From Opisthorchis felineus (Eukaryota > Platyhelminthes > Trematoda > Opisthorchiida > Opisthorchiidae): a stretch of 64,000 nucleotides of DNA. Shown in pieces: positions 24,931-37,430 of the stretch (position 1 is the first letter of the stretch; the number at the start of each line of letters is the position of its first letter). The DNA lies in contig SJOL01009743.1 of assembly GCA_004794785.1 (NCBI GenBank), forward strand, positions 390,363-454,362. The letters are read 5' to 3'. The position numbers and the translations under genes are program-made. Below the pieces are notes generated by a model. It did no database searches. It had not been told where the DNA came from and was given only the letters and a program-made list of their open reading frames with translations.

Positions 24931-27900
24931 TGTTTATCCGTGTCTCACGGTGTCTGATTGCAGGGCGGTTAGCATGTAGTCCAGGGTGCCTCTTGGATAT
25001 AATCTTTGTTCCATCCTTTTACATACCCTTGGTATTACCCGGTAGATTGTTCTTTCTAATAATCTAACAGTCCAACGAAAGACTTTTGTTACTCGTTCCT
25101 TTTTTCCACCGTATTTCCTCTTCCGGAAGTGCGGTTAAACCTTCTGATCCATCATCGTTTTATCACACTAGTTTGGCCATACTATGTTGTGTCCCAAATC
25201 ACCACGATCTGTTGTTACTGGGTGCATTTTATAGTAATTCTAAAGCCACACTGATTTTTTATCTGATCAGCTGTACGTCACGGCCTTTTTATCTGTTTGT
25301 TAATCCATCTGCCTCAACTATACGTCACGCTTGCTCTGCCAAGTTGCAGTGCAGATCACTTAATGGTCTTCCAAACCACGGGTCTGCGTCACCTCAAGCT
25401 ATGAAGGAAGCTGGCTGTGTGAAGTGATTCGTACTGCTTTGGAGGTGAAATAGTGATTCCCTGCCCACCAGAATGACAAAAACAACTTCTGACATATGGA
25501 CTTTTCTATTCATTCTTCATCACCTTTTATGAGGATAAGAAATTTACTCTTGCCAAACTCACGGGTTTGGTCAGATTATATCAGGGGCAAGAGAGTTGCA
25601 CCGTGTATGTGTCACAGAAATCTCTCTTGTTTTTGCATGCTTGGAACTGACAAATGGGTTTCTAAAATAAGCCTCAGTCAAATTCTCAAAAAGCTTGTTA
25701 AACAACTTCCTTCCGCTTAAGCGGACATGGAATGTCATACTGAATAGGTCTTGGGTTATTCTCAAAATCTAGGCTGATCGCCTGATAATTGCAGCAGGGT
25801 TGCTAGAAAGTTTCTGATGTAAATATCGGGTGGACAATCTACTCTATATGCTTTCAAAATACACTTTTCCCCGCTATCTTATAATGATCAAACAAGAAAT
25901 GTTGGTGGCCATAACGCTGACTGAGAATGGGTAACCAAGTAAACCAACGTAAAATATCAGGCAAATGTTTTGTTTCGCAGATACCTAAACCACAAGGACT
26001 GACTGGGTGGGCCTTTCAGTCGACCTCATCCACCCACCAGGACTAGTGAGTATCATCATCTCGGCATCGACTGCGTTCATATTTTGAGTAGCTTTCATCT
26101 AAATTCTCGCATCTTGTAATATGAGACGCAGGTAATGCTGTAACAGCTTACGGACAGATAGAGGTTGCAAAATGCACGAGACTTCTCTCCGCATAAAACG
26201 GAGGTATTCAACTGGTTACCCTCAACAGTGAATGCAATACTTAGTGAGCAAACAAGAAAGCGGTGGCGAGTTAGAACCCAATGCAATAAAACCCGTTTGG
26301 TACATTTGGTTTACGACCGCCGAAGTTAATACAGACAAACTAGTTAAGCGCTGATTAGAACCTCTACAAAATGTTGACTGCGATGTCAGTATCAAGAATC
26401 AAACTTAGTCTCATCGACCCTGTTTTATGCACTAAAGCGTAAAGTATGCATATCTTATGAATTCCGACACTCGGTGGAAGAGACCGGAAAACGAAGAACA
26501 TGGCTGAAGCGGAGTTCTGACGTCTGTGGCAGTAAAATGACACAAAGACGTAAGAAACTGGGGCTCGTCTCCATGAAAGAGTTACAACACTGGCAAAAAA
26601 CCGTTCTTAGCTAAGCCAAATTGAGCGCCATTATGGTTGTAAAATGCATTCAACTACACACAAGGATCAAGACGGTCATCCTTCTGGAAGATGTTCCACC
26701 TATTGTCTTTGCTGTTCAATTATAGCTTTGCAAGGCGGTGAAACTCCCATAGCATCGCTAAAAATCCCAAAATTTTTTCAGACTGCAAGTCTGATTTCTA
26801 GCTATGGTGTGCAATTAGACGCATTTTAACCTTGTTACATTTTCAATCTCCTGGACCCTGGGAAGTTTCTACAAATGACCTGCAAGAAACTGGTTCAGAA
26901 ACCAAAAAATGCGAGTTTTGTTGAAGTTGCATCCAAAACTTTTAAACCTATTGTGGTTCTGATGCAGATAATTTGATCAGTCTAATCACTAACATTGCAT
27001 TACTGGGAACTGATGTTCGGTCTTTTGACCTTGAACTCAAGCTTGCCAACCCACTGCACCGGTGCAAGCTGGCCGAAATTCAATTGTCAAATTTGAACCG
27101 GATAGCAATTCACAAACATACAATTGAGCTTCCCCTTTGCAACTGACAGTTTAGGCTATTCTGACGTCACGTAGACGACCAGAAATAGCTTTTTATCTGA
27201 AATTATCGGAAAGAAGTAGTAGTATAAAGTAGTATAATTTTTTGCATTGATCCTGCTTACTATGAGAACATTAAGAATTTCTTAGATAACCATTATGTGC
27301 TTTTTTTCACACTTGGAGCAAACCAAAGCGGGTAAATAAATCTTCAGTATTTTTTTACCAAAATTTTTGTTTTCGCGATGAAGGTAACAGATAACCACTT
27401 GTTTATCACTAGAAACACTTCACTGTTATCATTTACATAACATCGCCGAAGCTAACCAACTTCGAACTAAGCCTCCGGCAAAGATTAAAGGGCTATTTTC
27501 AATTTGATATCTTATTCTTTGTTTCGGTTCACTGATAACTGCGTACAGTCAGGCACTGCCGTAAAAGTTACCTGTGTCCGTCTTTCCCTACTGCGGTGCC
27601 GACAAATAAAAACAAATCAAAATTGGGAGCTCTTGTGTCCGATAGATTTGTTGAAATTGAAGACCAAATTAGCTCCTTCTCATTCTGTTGTATACTTCTG
27701 TATATCATATAATAGGCAGCACAAACGTTGCCCAAAATACATCTGCGGTGATCAATTTTGTTTTGATATAAGTCATCGCGCTGAACTACCTCCATTTGGT
27801 GTCGATTCGGCCATCAGTCTGTACGACCTGGGAGTTCGTCAGCTACACATGGGCCCCAAAAACTCTTTGGTTTCAACATACTAATTGTTTCAACAGTGAT

Positions 27901-28314
27901 TGACACTATCCCCCTGGCAGTCCCGTACCAGTTCCAACCAGAAGACTACTGCAAGTGCCGCAAATTGAAAGCTGGCTTAGTAATCCAAGGTTAAATTCTA
28001 TTCCTTGGCTCAAACGTCGTCCTGAAATTGGTCTGTGCTGATCGTCTCCGAAAACAATTAGCTTCTAGTTCTCTATGAGTCAGTCGCCCGTACCCCTGGC
28101 TGAAAAATCCTACCATCTTGTGTTAGGCAGATAGTCATTTTTGCGAGGCTGGAATGACGTTTTCCTGGTTAGTTGGCCGTCAGTAGCAAAATCAGACTGT
28201 GTGTTAACTTGGTAGGTTCATCCGGACAAATTGTCAGCTAGTGACTCTGACCAAAAATTTGGTTCAACAGCTCCAGATTCGTCTGAATATGAAGCGTATA
28301 TTACTGTTCTCAAT
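24931..28314. other. No gene recognised
   Basis: Frames of 113 codons (plus, 25086-25427) and 126 codons (plus, 27504-27884) are within chance length. The second is somewhat protein-like at its 3' end (GVDSAISLYDLGVRQLHMGP) but has no motif or clear splice border. One TGACGTCA lies at 27162-27169. Confidence 0.45.
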
Positions 28315-28598
28315 CTAATCGTGGATAACTGTAGTCTTTCTCTGAGGAATTACTCGCCACTGATGATATTCTAGCTTTTGCTCGAGGCTCGCACTCTCGC
28401 ATCCTAACACAGGGAGACGTCCTATCATTTCTGTACCTAAAAGCATCTGAGATATTTCTACGCGCATGGGCCCCTTTCTTTGTTCTCCATCATCAGAAAA
28501 CTCATCGTGTGCCGGCGAATCGAAAGCAGATTCGCTGAGCCAACTATTCCTCCATCCAGACCTGGTACCGCCAGAAGTAGAATGATGCAGCGTCTCCT
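28315..28598 (-). CDS. Candidate coding block 2 of a pair, function unknown
   Basis: About 94 codons are open on the minus strand after the acceptor-like CGATCAG|AGG. The peptide is hydrophilic and protein-like, with a Ser/Asp-rich part (SESAFDSPAHDEFSDDGEQR) and a more structured end (LEQKLEYHQWRVIPQRK). No family is recognised. It lies 47 bases after a strong donor-like CGAAT|GTAAGTCAG. The frame that would join most naturally from upstream does not continue into this one without an extra shift, so either the borders are wrong or the locus is decayed. Confidence 0.3.
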
Positions 28599-28645
28599 CT
28601 GATCGATGAGTCATGAATAAAAGTATTAAAGGGAAACTGACTTAC
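28599..28645 (-). other. Possible 47-base intron
   Basis: It begins GTAAGTCAG and ends TCGATCAG, with a pyrimidine-rich stretch TTTCCCTTTAATACTTTTAT between. Very short introns are common in flatworm genes and some other invertebrates. It is not proven: the two coding-looking frames on each side are out of phase across it. Confidence 0.2.
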
Positions 28646-28658
28646 ATTCGAAAAACGG

Positions 28659-28853
28659 CTAGTACTGCATAGGGGTGTCCTCTGTAGCAAAACCCATGGA
28701 TGGCCCGCCAGGTTTCGCAGTGCTCTCTTGGGATTGCAGTTTGAGCGAGCTAAACACAGAGGAGTAAGTTGACGATTTGACCCGCCTGACAGGCAATTTA
28801 TCCCCAGGTCTGGATAAGCCCACGCCAAAAGTGTCTCGTCCGCTCAGTACCAA
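28659..28853 (-). CDS. Candidate coding block 1 of a pair, function unknown
   Basis: About 63 codons are open on the minus strand. The peptide is rich in Ser, Lys and Gly with a convincing low-complexity protein look (VKSSTYSSVFSSLKLQSQES, then PGGPSMGFATEDTPMQY), ending at a TAG. No domain is recognised. The other strand is also open over 28777-29091, with a basic, Ser/Pro-rich peptide, so strand is not settled. If real, this block and 28315-28598 may be parts of one disordered protein; both could also be relics. Confidence 0.25.
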   Translation of the reverse strand: MVLSGRDTFGVGLSRPGDKLPVRRVKSSTYSSVFSSLKLQSQESTAKPGGPSMGFATEDTPMQY

Positions 28854-29091
28854 TGGTATCGCTCAGTGTCGCACTTCAGTTACTACCCGGGATTGTCGAC
28901 AACATTTGCGTGGTAATCGGGTTACTATAGTCTCGAACGTTTCACGTCCAAATTCACCGGATCAAATGATATCTATTTTCCTGTCATCCATTCTTTCTTG
29001 TTGTTTTAATGAAATGCTTGCTGACCGGCCGACAAGTAGGTTGCAATCACTATTACTATTTTTGCTGTTCTATAATGAAGCGGTTGTCTAA

Positions 29092-30945
29092 AAGCTAGCT
29101 CGCTATTACACCATTTGCTTTATTAACCTTCAGCGACTGCCTCCATTCTAAGTTTGACGGTTTCTGACATCTCGAAAAATTTTGATTCGGTTTCACTCGA
29201 CGTAGCTCTTAGGTCTATCAAGGCGTTTGAAGCGCCGTCACGCGCATGCCTATAGGGCGCACAGCAGTTTTTCTTCATTCGGAGGTTTGCTTTTGCAGAG
29301 AAATGAGTTGGGGTGATTCGTCTACTCCAGTATTATTCATCGTAGAGATGGAAGACTGTGTAAGATCTTTGATGCCGCAACGGGGTTACCAGTTCCATAA
29401 CAGCCTATTGCATTGCTTCGCCTTCATCCTCTGTTGGGTCACATACGCAGACCGTCAGACTTATCTTATACAGTAACTTGTAGCTACTTAAGTTGAGTTG
29501 GGAGAGGTCGGTATGGGGATTAAGGTCCAGAAGGCGGAACCGACGATGATTTGTGGGGACAGGAAACATCGAACGACCAAGCTTTTAGTCGATGAAGTTT
29601 TCACCGCTTTGGGTTCAACAGAAACCTTAATTTATTTGCAGCCCCTCTACTACTGACGGAAAGGAGCCTTCAACCATAGACAGCAGCTGTTGACTCAATC
29701 AGTAGGTTGACACATGCTCCGTCGTATGAATGGAGTTCAAGAGGATCTACCTAATACCGAGGTTGACATATTTGCTCGTTGATCGGTGAAGCCCACCGCA
29801 AAAACCTCACATGGATGGATAAATATATGTAGCAGTCTATAAGTGACTAGCTATGTTTCTGGGAGACATCCCCGATTACCTAGATCCACGCCAACAGGCA
29901 ATAATTCAGTACAATCATCTCGATACAGTCGAGTACCACGCAAGGCAATTATTGAGCCTGCATTTGGAATGGTTGTTCGGAACGTCAGCATTCTGATCAG
30001 AGTCTAAGTTACCTCTGTAAACACGAAGGAAGGAATTGTGGCTGCTTGGGGCACTAGTCTGAAAAATAGCGCTGAGCGTCACGGTTTAAGAGAGTTCGTC
30101 GTTCTGCTTCTTCCGCATTCATGGCTTTTGATTTCAGAACTCGTATTTTCTCGATAACTTATCCGCAGCATCCAACTCCTTTGCATCCTGTTTCGGACGA
30201 AAGTAAGAGACGCCAAGTCTGGTCATGGCGACTAGATTGTCCTTTGCCGCAGAAAATGTGACCAACCGGGATTTTGATGTATATCCTGCAGTCCTGTTAG
30301 ATCGTGTTTGACGCTCAATGTACCGTCCACAATCGGGTAGCAGGGTAAATTGAGAGTTTTCGTCGCCTGGGATACACCGTCTTCAAGGAGTTGGGTGCAC
30401 CTACTTCAATGTATCCTATCAAATTTGACGTGATCGCCGTTCGAGAAGGTCAACTAAAGTTGATCAACTTGATCATAGTCTTGGATGGGTGCGGAATGCT
30501 TTCGTGGAATGAGAATTAGAGGTACACAGCACGACAAATGTTCTTCCAGTGCCGTCTCAGCCCTATATGTCGTCTAATCTGATGTTGATTTTTCACTTCA
30601 TCAACCACTAATATGTCATATTGAAACACCTGCTTTCCTTATTCCGTCATGGCTGTTTTCGGACTTGAGTAACCTGTATTTTCTCCCGATTTTATGGTCT
30701 TTACGTAAGTGGCACTTAGTGTTCTTTCTTTCTAAACACTTTCAGACGTTGCCGTGTATGAGTGATGTCTTGTGCCTGAACTAAGGATCCTCACACTGCT
30801 AGCGTCTACTTCACTCTCAAAATTATTGAGCATTTTCTGTGCCTTTTTCACTTACTGGAATCTGCACTTGGTTTTGCGCGTTAACACTCCTCTACAGGCA
30901 TTAGAGACCATTTCACCTGACTAGAAAAACTAGTGATGGGACGAA
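29092..30945. other. No gene recognised
   Basis: Slightly higher GC than the neighbouring DNA, but every frame is broken often. It may hold decayed repeat sequence. A loose similarity exists between about 30113-30160 and 30640-30690 (TTCCG..TCATGGCT, then GTATTTTCTC). Confidence 0.4.
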
Positions 30946-31010
30946 AAATACACTCATTTGCATACCAATATGGTTTTGACGGGGGATTCACCTGGACCTG
31001 AGCTGAATGA
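30946..31010 (-). repeat. Fold-back repeat family C, arm fragment (copy 4)
   Basis: AAATACACTCATTTGCATAC followed by CAATATGGTTTTGACGGGGG matches the reverse complement of the family C arm (GTGAAAACCAAATTG.TTTGC then AAATGAGTGTATTT). Only this arm is clear, so it is either a fragment or one side of a diverged fold-back element. Confidence 0.5.
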
Positions 31011-34000
31011 TGTGATGAGACACTTTCGTCTGGTACGGTTTCTCCCTTTTATTGTTTCCTTATACCTTCTTCCGCATCTGCCGCCGTCGTTTTTCTCTGA
31101 TCAAAATAATGGTAATAGTAGTAAGAAGAGAGTAATGCAGTGACGGGCAAAATCCGTGACTAAAATTGATAATTTCAGTGGTGTCCACAATGGGAAAAGG
31201 TGTAGTTCTTACAGTTGTGCAGTTAGTTGTTGAACTATATTAATTTGACTGACAGCTTTGTTGCACGTTCTGTTAGCAACCGACTTGATAATATTAGTTC
31301 TCAGTGTGGTAGCGGTATGTTTGTTGACATCAGAAAGGCGGTGCATATGAACTACTTCCGCTGTAAATCATTCAGCACACTATCATCGAGGTAATCCAAA
31401 CGTTATCTGTAGTTGACCCGGTTTATGGGAAGCAAAATGTATTGTCCCCAAAGAGAAGATACTGACGGCTCAGTTAAGAGAAATGATATTCAAAATACAT
31501 GGATTTGGATGAACTTTGTAGTAGATGGGACTAAAGTCCAAAGTTTAACCGAAAAATATTGTACTGTTCTTCTAGACTGTTGAAGAGCGCAACGTACATC
31601 CAGTCGTCGAAAAGTGTTACGAAGAACTGATTCACAACGTTGGTTTTCTCAGAGATATTTAAGTAAATTTCAAAAGTGGTGAATTCGAACTGCCAAAACT
31701 ATGAGGCATAATAATCATCACGGTCACAGTTTGTATCGAGACCCAGGAACTTCCAATAAACAGTGACAATTTTCACAGAAAATGTTTTTGTAATTTTGCA
31801 ACTCAATTTGCATGTTTCCGTTTCCGCACAATCATGTTCGTGAGCCTGTACGCGCATAAAAAGAAGATAAAACTGATTCAGCTCTGCATGCACAGATGGT
31901 GAAATGGCAGGAAAGCAGAAGAGTGGAAGCATTTCAACATCACACTCTATCGCTTTGCTTCACAACGACACACTCAGGAATTCACATTGATTGGTGTTGA
32001 AACCTCTGCAGCAAAATTGCGCAGCTAAGCGAACAAACCAACGATCAACTACACAAAATTATCGACCATTATCCTCTTCAAAAGCAAACCGGATACAAAA
32101 TAAAAATATATACCTAACGCGATTTTTAGCCGTTAGGCGTGGGTCTATCTGTATGTTCTTATATTTAGCAGACAGAAGAAGTTTAGCCTAGTGAAAAATT
32201 CCCAAAGTTACTTCGGCTATTTATAATTAATGTGACCGACAGATAAGACGCAGAGTAGAATTAACAAAATAGATGTACTAAGCTGGGTTAATCGGGCGAA
32301 AAGATATAACAACGGCCTCATTTTGAGGATTTTAAAACGCAACGAACGCTGTTTCAACAAGACGTCTGTAATTCTGCTAAAGTGCAGTCGACTTCACGTC
32401 ACACTCGATTTAGCAAGGCTTAATGTGCGGCATCCTCAACCTAATTTTGTTTTATTGAGTATTCTTTATCTGGATGTGTTTTCGAAGTTGGCATCAAACG
32501 GTTAATCACGTGAGGTCTGTTTGGCTCTTTACTGGCCCAGTTAAAAATTGCCCAAATGCACGCGATGAAAAATTAAACTTCTGTGGGGCACATCTTTGGG
32601 GCAGCCAGGGAAGTCAAGTCGAATGGAAGTTTGTACAACTCTTTTCTTGTAATAAAGAATCATGAGTTACTTTACCCACTTGAGTTGCCTGTAAGAAACG
32701 TTCTGGAAATCACGGAAACATATTATAACAATGAACAACGTTCGGAGAAAAGGAAACAACAGTGAATACACGTCCGACAAAATCGCCTTGTAAAAAACAG
32801 TAGATGAGGCAAATTCGTGTTACAAACGGAGTGATTTGAAGAGCGACGACTTGTACCATCATTGTGGGTCCCACGCCGCACTGTTCCGCGGCAACATACT
32901 TCTATTTTTCTGCCAACCAAAATGACTTCATAAAACAGCACAATTTCTCTCTGAAGCCTGTGTCGACCGTATAATATGCACCTGAATGCACCATATAGAA
33001 TCTTATTTTCCTCAAAATACAACAAATTTTGTTAACCTGGTTTGATCGTTTCTAGTGATGCATGAATGAATAAACAAGCGTAAAGAACCAAGCAGGAGAT
33101 GTTTCCGCCAATGAAAAGTCAGTAGCAAATCATTTGGTACGAAGTTGGTCGTTGATATGGTGGTCGTTGGTCTGTTTGTCGAGCTTGTCAGTAAATCAGC
33201 GGTCACCCCATCAACAACCAGGAAGCGCACCCATCTTCATCATCATCGCATCCCGCTGCAAAAAATCAAGTACTTGCTGGAGGCGGTAGGTGATATAATT
33301 GATGTTTGAATGCAGGAGAGCGAGTAGGTATTTCATTTGGAAGATCGGGAGGGGAAGCTGTACACTGAAAGATAAAGTTTGGATGTATGCTTGTCATCAC
33401 ACCTATTATTAATTGGGTACATTGCTGAGTTTGAACCATTTCAACTAAGGAATCAAATTAAGATATGACGCAACAAAATAGATGGTGCAGAAAACATGCA
33501 AGTCGTCAATCTGCAACATGGCAATTACAATGTTATAACCCGGAAATTTCAGTAAGGAAGACGAACTCTGTTTTGAACGGATCTATGAGTACCTTGGATA
33601 ACTACAGCATATGGCCTGAGGCTGGACTGATTCCTAACGAAATTAAGACAGATGTAAAGTGTTAATCAACCTTTTAGCTCCAGTAAATTCCAACTGTTTT
33701 TACTTCTAACTACACATACAGACTACGAGTCTACTGCTCAGGTATGTAAGATAGATACACACACGCCGCACTTGCAGTTTGAAAATATCAGTTCTGTGAT
33801 AATCGGGATACGGTGACATGAGGATAGTCCAATAAAAAATAGCTTGAAACTGTCTGGGAGCGCATACCCTGCGTCCCTCGGGAGAATCGCTAGTATAGAT
33901 TTTCAACTAAGACGTGAAGCTTGCTGTATGTTGTCTTTTACCAAAACCGGCAACATAGCGCGGAATGTCAGACTGTACTAACAAACCATGGAAGTTTGGT

Positions 34001-36319
34001 AACTGCTGTTTAGACGGATTGTCTATTAACTTGTCGGCGGTATCCGTTTCAGGTTAGGTTTTCATCGAAATGTATGGCTGTTTGCAGGAAATGCCAAATG
34101 CTGGTGCATTTGGGATTTATACGCAGCGTGGTGCTTGTATGATCCTCATTTTAATCATTCAGCGTTGCGAAAGCCCTTGTCCTTTCCAGTACTTGACTGT
34201 GCAAATTAAATTAAAATCCGCACGGCAATTGCATTCTTTTTGCAGCAGTAAACGAGGATTTTTCTATTTGGAAAAGAAAAGAAATTTGATACAGCTGGGG
34301 ACAGGGAATCAAACAGTAATACGACAAGATTAATTAAACTTTCGCACCTTGATGTTTAACCGGTTTGTTCGTTCTAAGAGTAACAGGGATTAGGTGAACT
34401 TACAAATTTGTGGTTGAACCTCTTGTACTGTCTTATGTGATTTTATGTTGGACTGAAGCATTCTCGACACTTATTTTACGAAAGTTTCCTAATCCCGTGT
34501 TTCTACTGAGGATGCTTCGGTACGACATCATTCTGCCTAGGAGACGTGGCCCTTTTTAACGTTTTATTGCATAGTTTTTCAGTAACGGGGATAAAACACC
34601 GGGGCTTCTGCTGATCCGCTCAGATCTAAACAAGAACAAATCTTGCTGGTTGGCATCAGCCAAAAAGTTGAAACTCATGCTTCCTTGAGCTGTTCCGTAA
34701 AATTCAGTCATACAAAACCGACTGCCAGTTAGCAGTCAGTAGCAGAAATGCATTAACTATCGCAAACCAATAGATATTCCAAGCACGCTTTTCGCAGCAT
34801 TATAAGCGCTCAACGGGAAGTTTATCTTTAACAACTTGGTGTTCGGCCGGATGAAAAAAGTGACACATTTGTGATTATCAATGGAACCAGTAGATGATTT
34901 GCTGAACGAAACTTGAGAACGCTCGAAAGCAACATTCAGAAGTAAGATCAAATCGTGTTTCGGTTACTGAAATCATGTTTACATGGAAACCAATTACCAG
35001 GAAATGCCAGAACACAAATTAGTGAAGAAAGGGATTATTTCCCTAAAGACTGTATTGCGAAAAATAGAAGATAGCTGAATTGAAATATTTATAGCAACGG
35101 ATTTCTACAGTACCTACAACGGATTCTCTGGAAAACAGCACGAACAAAAACGTTAGTAATTAACAACTTGAAATGGATTCGCAATGTAAATTAACTTCTC
35201 TGTGCTTAGCTGTTTCACGCTAATCAAGTAGTAGAGGACACCGCTAACATAACAGTTCCCTGAAGCAGAATTTTTGATAAAATAACATGGAGAATAAAAG
35301 TGTTGTAATTTTAAACTCTAGCTACACCAGAAAAAGAATAATTCCTTTATGTCCCAATCAGCAACGCTTGAAACCAGCTGAGCAGTATTTGATTATGTGT
35401 AGATGGTTTCAGCATTTGTAGGGTTCACAAACTTATCACTCTCGTTTGAGCTTGCAGGAGGCTTCAACCGCCAAGACATTCAAATTTGTACACCTGATCA
35501 TTCAGCTGATCTCAATGTAACAGTCTTGCCTTGCAAATTACATTTCCGGGGTTCGGACTCCGACAGGGCCATGGATATGAAATGCTGATGTGCTTAAATA
35601 AGATCAAAGCCCGTAGCCTGTGCTTACATCTTTGGTATGGGCCCACCAGAATAACTGTGCCAGGACGGCTGGAGGGCTGTTCAAGCGAGAGTGATGTGAA
35701 TGTCCGCAGCCACCTACAACTAATACTTCTAATACTTAAGGTTTCGTTCGCTCCAAAGTTATTAGGCTCGCTACTGGATAGACCACCACACATGCAAACT
35801 CTTATAAAGGTAAGCTGAATAGTAAGCGACGAACGGCACCAATATTTGCACCAGCACTTTGGAACAAGCGTATTCAGTCAACAGTTCGCCGTACCGTACA
35901 AACCGGTAGTCCGAAGAGCAAGACAAATAATTTTTAGCCAGTGGTTATAGTGGCCGAATAACGGTTTCAGGGGGAAGCTGAAGACTACGCTGAATGCTGA
36001 TATGAAAGGGTTTTTGAACAATTAAACAAAGAGAATGAACAGTTGTGTCACTGAATGCAACAACCATTAGACACTGAATATTTCGTTCACTGTAAGTTCC
36101 TTAAAGAACGGCTCTCATTATATACTTGAGGGCATAAACTGAAATCCTCACCTGTTGCCTTGTGGAATGACGAGTAGCAGTGCTGAAGTGAGCGAAATAT
36201 GGAAAACCGCCGGTGACAACATTCTTGAGTGAGTAGGTCTAATAAGGTGGATATCAGGGAAATGACTGAATTAGAAGGTGGTCTTTCTGATCTTGATTTA
36301 TTATAGACTATCGACCGTT
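31011..36319. other. No gene recognised
   Basis: Short frames only. At 35512-35818 both strands are open for about 90 codons and neither is convincing. A diverged box B-like stretch (GGGAATCAAAC in plus) lies at about 34303, too weak to call as a SINE. Confidence 0.45.
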
Positions 36320-37430
36320 GAATAATGGGCCATGAGCATCAGCTCGGCTTCACCAGTGGTACAGACCTTCCACGACCCATCAACCACAGCAGATGCTGCA
36401 TCTTTCCGTTTTGTTTCGGTGTACAATCTGGACGGCGGCGTAGTTGGCCCGGCGAATCAGCTTTTGGTTAGTCTGAGCATGATACGCTAGCTGAAAACGG
36501 CGTCAGAAGACAGGATTTCACGTGTGTGGATATGTTCTGGAGGCGTGGAGGTCAAGAAGTGACAGGACTTGCTTCGGTGTCATGATTCCAGACTACAACC
36601 CAGGGGCAAGTGCCAGAAGGTGAACACTAGCGAGCAAAATGTCAGCATGGGATTCCAAGAGTGACATGCCGCAATCCATGGTTTGTTTAAACCAGACGCT
36701 ATATTTATCAACTTATGACTAACAGGCAACTGTTTGACCCATGGTTTCGTCATGGTCACCAGATAGTGATTCGTTCAGATGTGCTTGCCATTTAAGCACA
36801 CGTTTTGATGCTGAGGGCTGATAGACCAGGAAAATATTGCTCCAATCTCACGAGCAGCGCGGTTTGCATGTAACAAGACGGATATAGATTTTTAGCCAGG
36901 CATAAGATTGATTGTATATCTTGTCGGGACCAGCGGACAACGGGGTTCCCCACTCGGCCATGCTTATCTGCATCATGTTGGATGGGGTGTGCTTGCCGGT
37001 GATGTTGACTCAGGCCATTGTTCGTCGTAAAAGCGCGGGAACAGTCAGCGCAGGTCAATTGGACGATCACGTTCGTACCAATACTTTCATGGACGTGAAC
37101 TCGACGGTGGGATACCAAGCCAGCTTTCGATTTGCAGCACTTGCCACATTCCTCACAGGTGAGCCCCGCGAGTCTGTCCTATGTACTGGTTGGAACTGGT
37201 GTAGAGGCGTCAGATGATTCGTATCGTACGTTGTGGAGAGTAACCGGTAAATTTAAACCAAAAAGGCTGGCTAACCCTGTCCGGAGTTTCTGAACTCTTA
37301 GCTCACCCAGACTGATGTTCTGGCAATCCAGTCGGCACCGCGAGGAGGTGGTTCAGCGCACTGACTAATGCTTCTGTTACAATCCCCTACGGCCACGTCG
37401 CCCTCATCGGTCTCGGTATGCGTGCAAAAA
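36320..37430 (-). mobile_element. Broken R2-like non-LTR retrotransposon, N-terminal part only
   Basis: On the minus strand a decayed frame of about 370 codons can be followed in pieces. In order: an acidic start region (TDEGDVAVGDCNRSISQ, about 37420-37370); after a frameshift, a leader ending in DASTPVPTST and a TAG at 37179-37181; two classical C2H2 zinc fingers, C-x2-C-x12-H-x3-H at 37157-37095 and C-x2-C-x12-H-x4-H at 37052-36987; a linker with WSRQDIQSILCLAKN and EQYFPGLSALSIKT; further pieces with several stops; then RRANYAAVQIVHRNK (about 36454-36410) and, one frame over, DAASAVVDGSWK (36402-36367). Paired fingers of the type C..C....F....GL..H....H ahead of a linker and such motifs are the hallmark of R2-clade LINE proteins, which nick a target site and reverse-transcribe their RNA there. 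No reverse transcriptase or endonuclease domain follows. At least two frameshifts and several stops show that it is dead. Confidence 0.7.
36987..37178 (-). pseudogene. Twin C2H2 zinc-finger segment of the R2-like relic
   Basis: This is the best preserved piece of the relic and stays open from 37178 to the stop at about 36792. Finger 1 reads CEECGKCCKSKAGLVSHRRV with its last His at 37095; finger 2 reads CADCSRAFTTNNGLSQHHRQ and ends in H at 36987. All eight zinc ligands are present. In R2-clade proteins this region binds target DNA. A host zinc-finger gene is less likely because of the downstream linker, the broken flanks and the lack of a finger tandem array. Confidence 0.7.

Noticed and set aside
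27504..27884. 126-codon plus frame
   Set aside because: Protein-like at the end but no splice border, motif or second line of support; within chance length.
34232..34330. Another tRNA-like SINE head
   Set aside because: Only a weak box B (GTTTGATTCCC in minus); no box A at the right distance.
36987..37178. Host zinc-finger transcription factor
   Set aside because: Only two fingers, broken flanks, and the downstream linker matches LINE-type motifs better.
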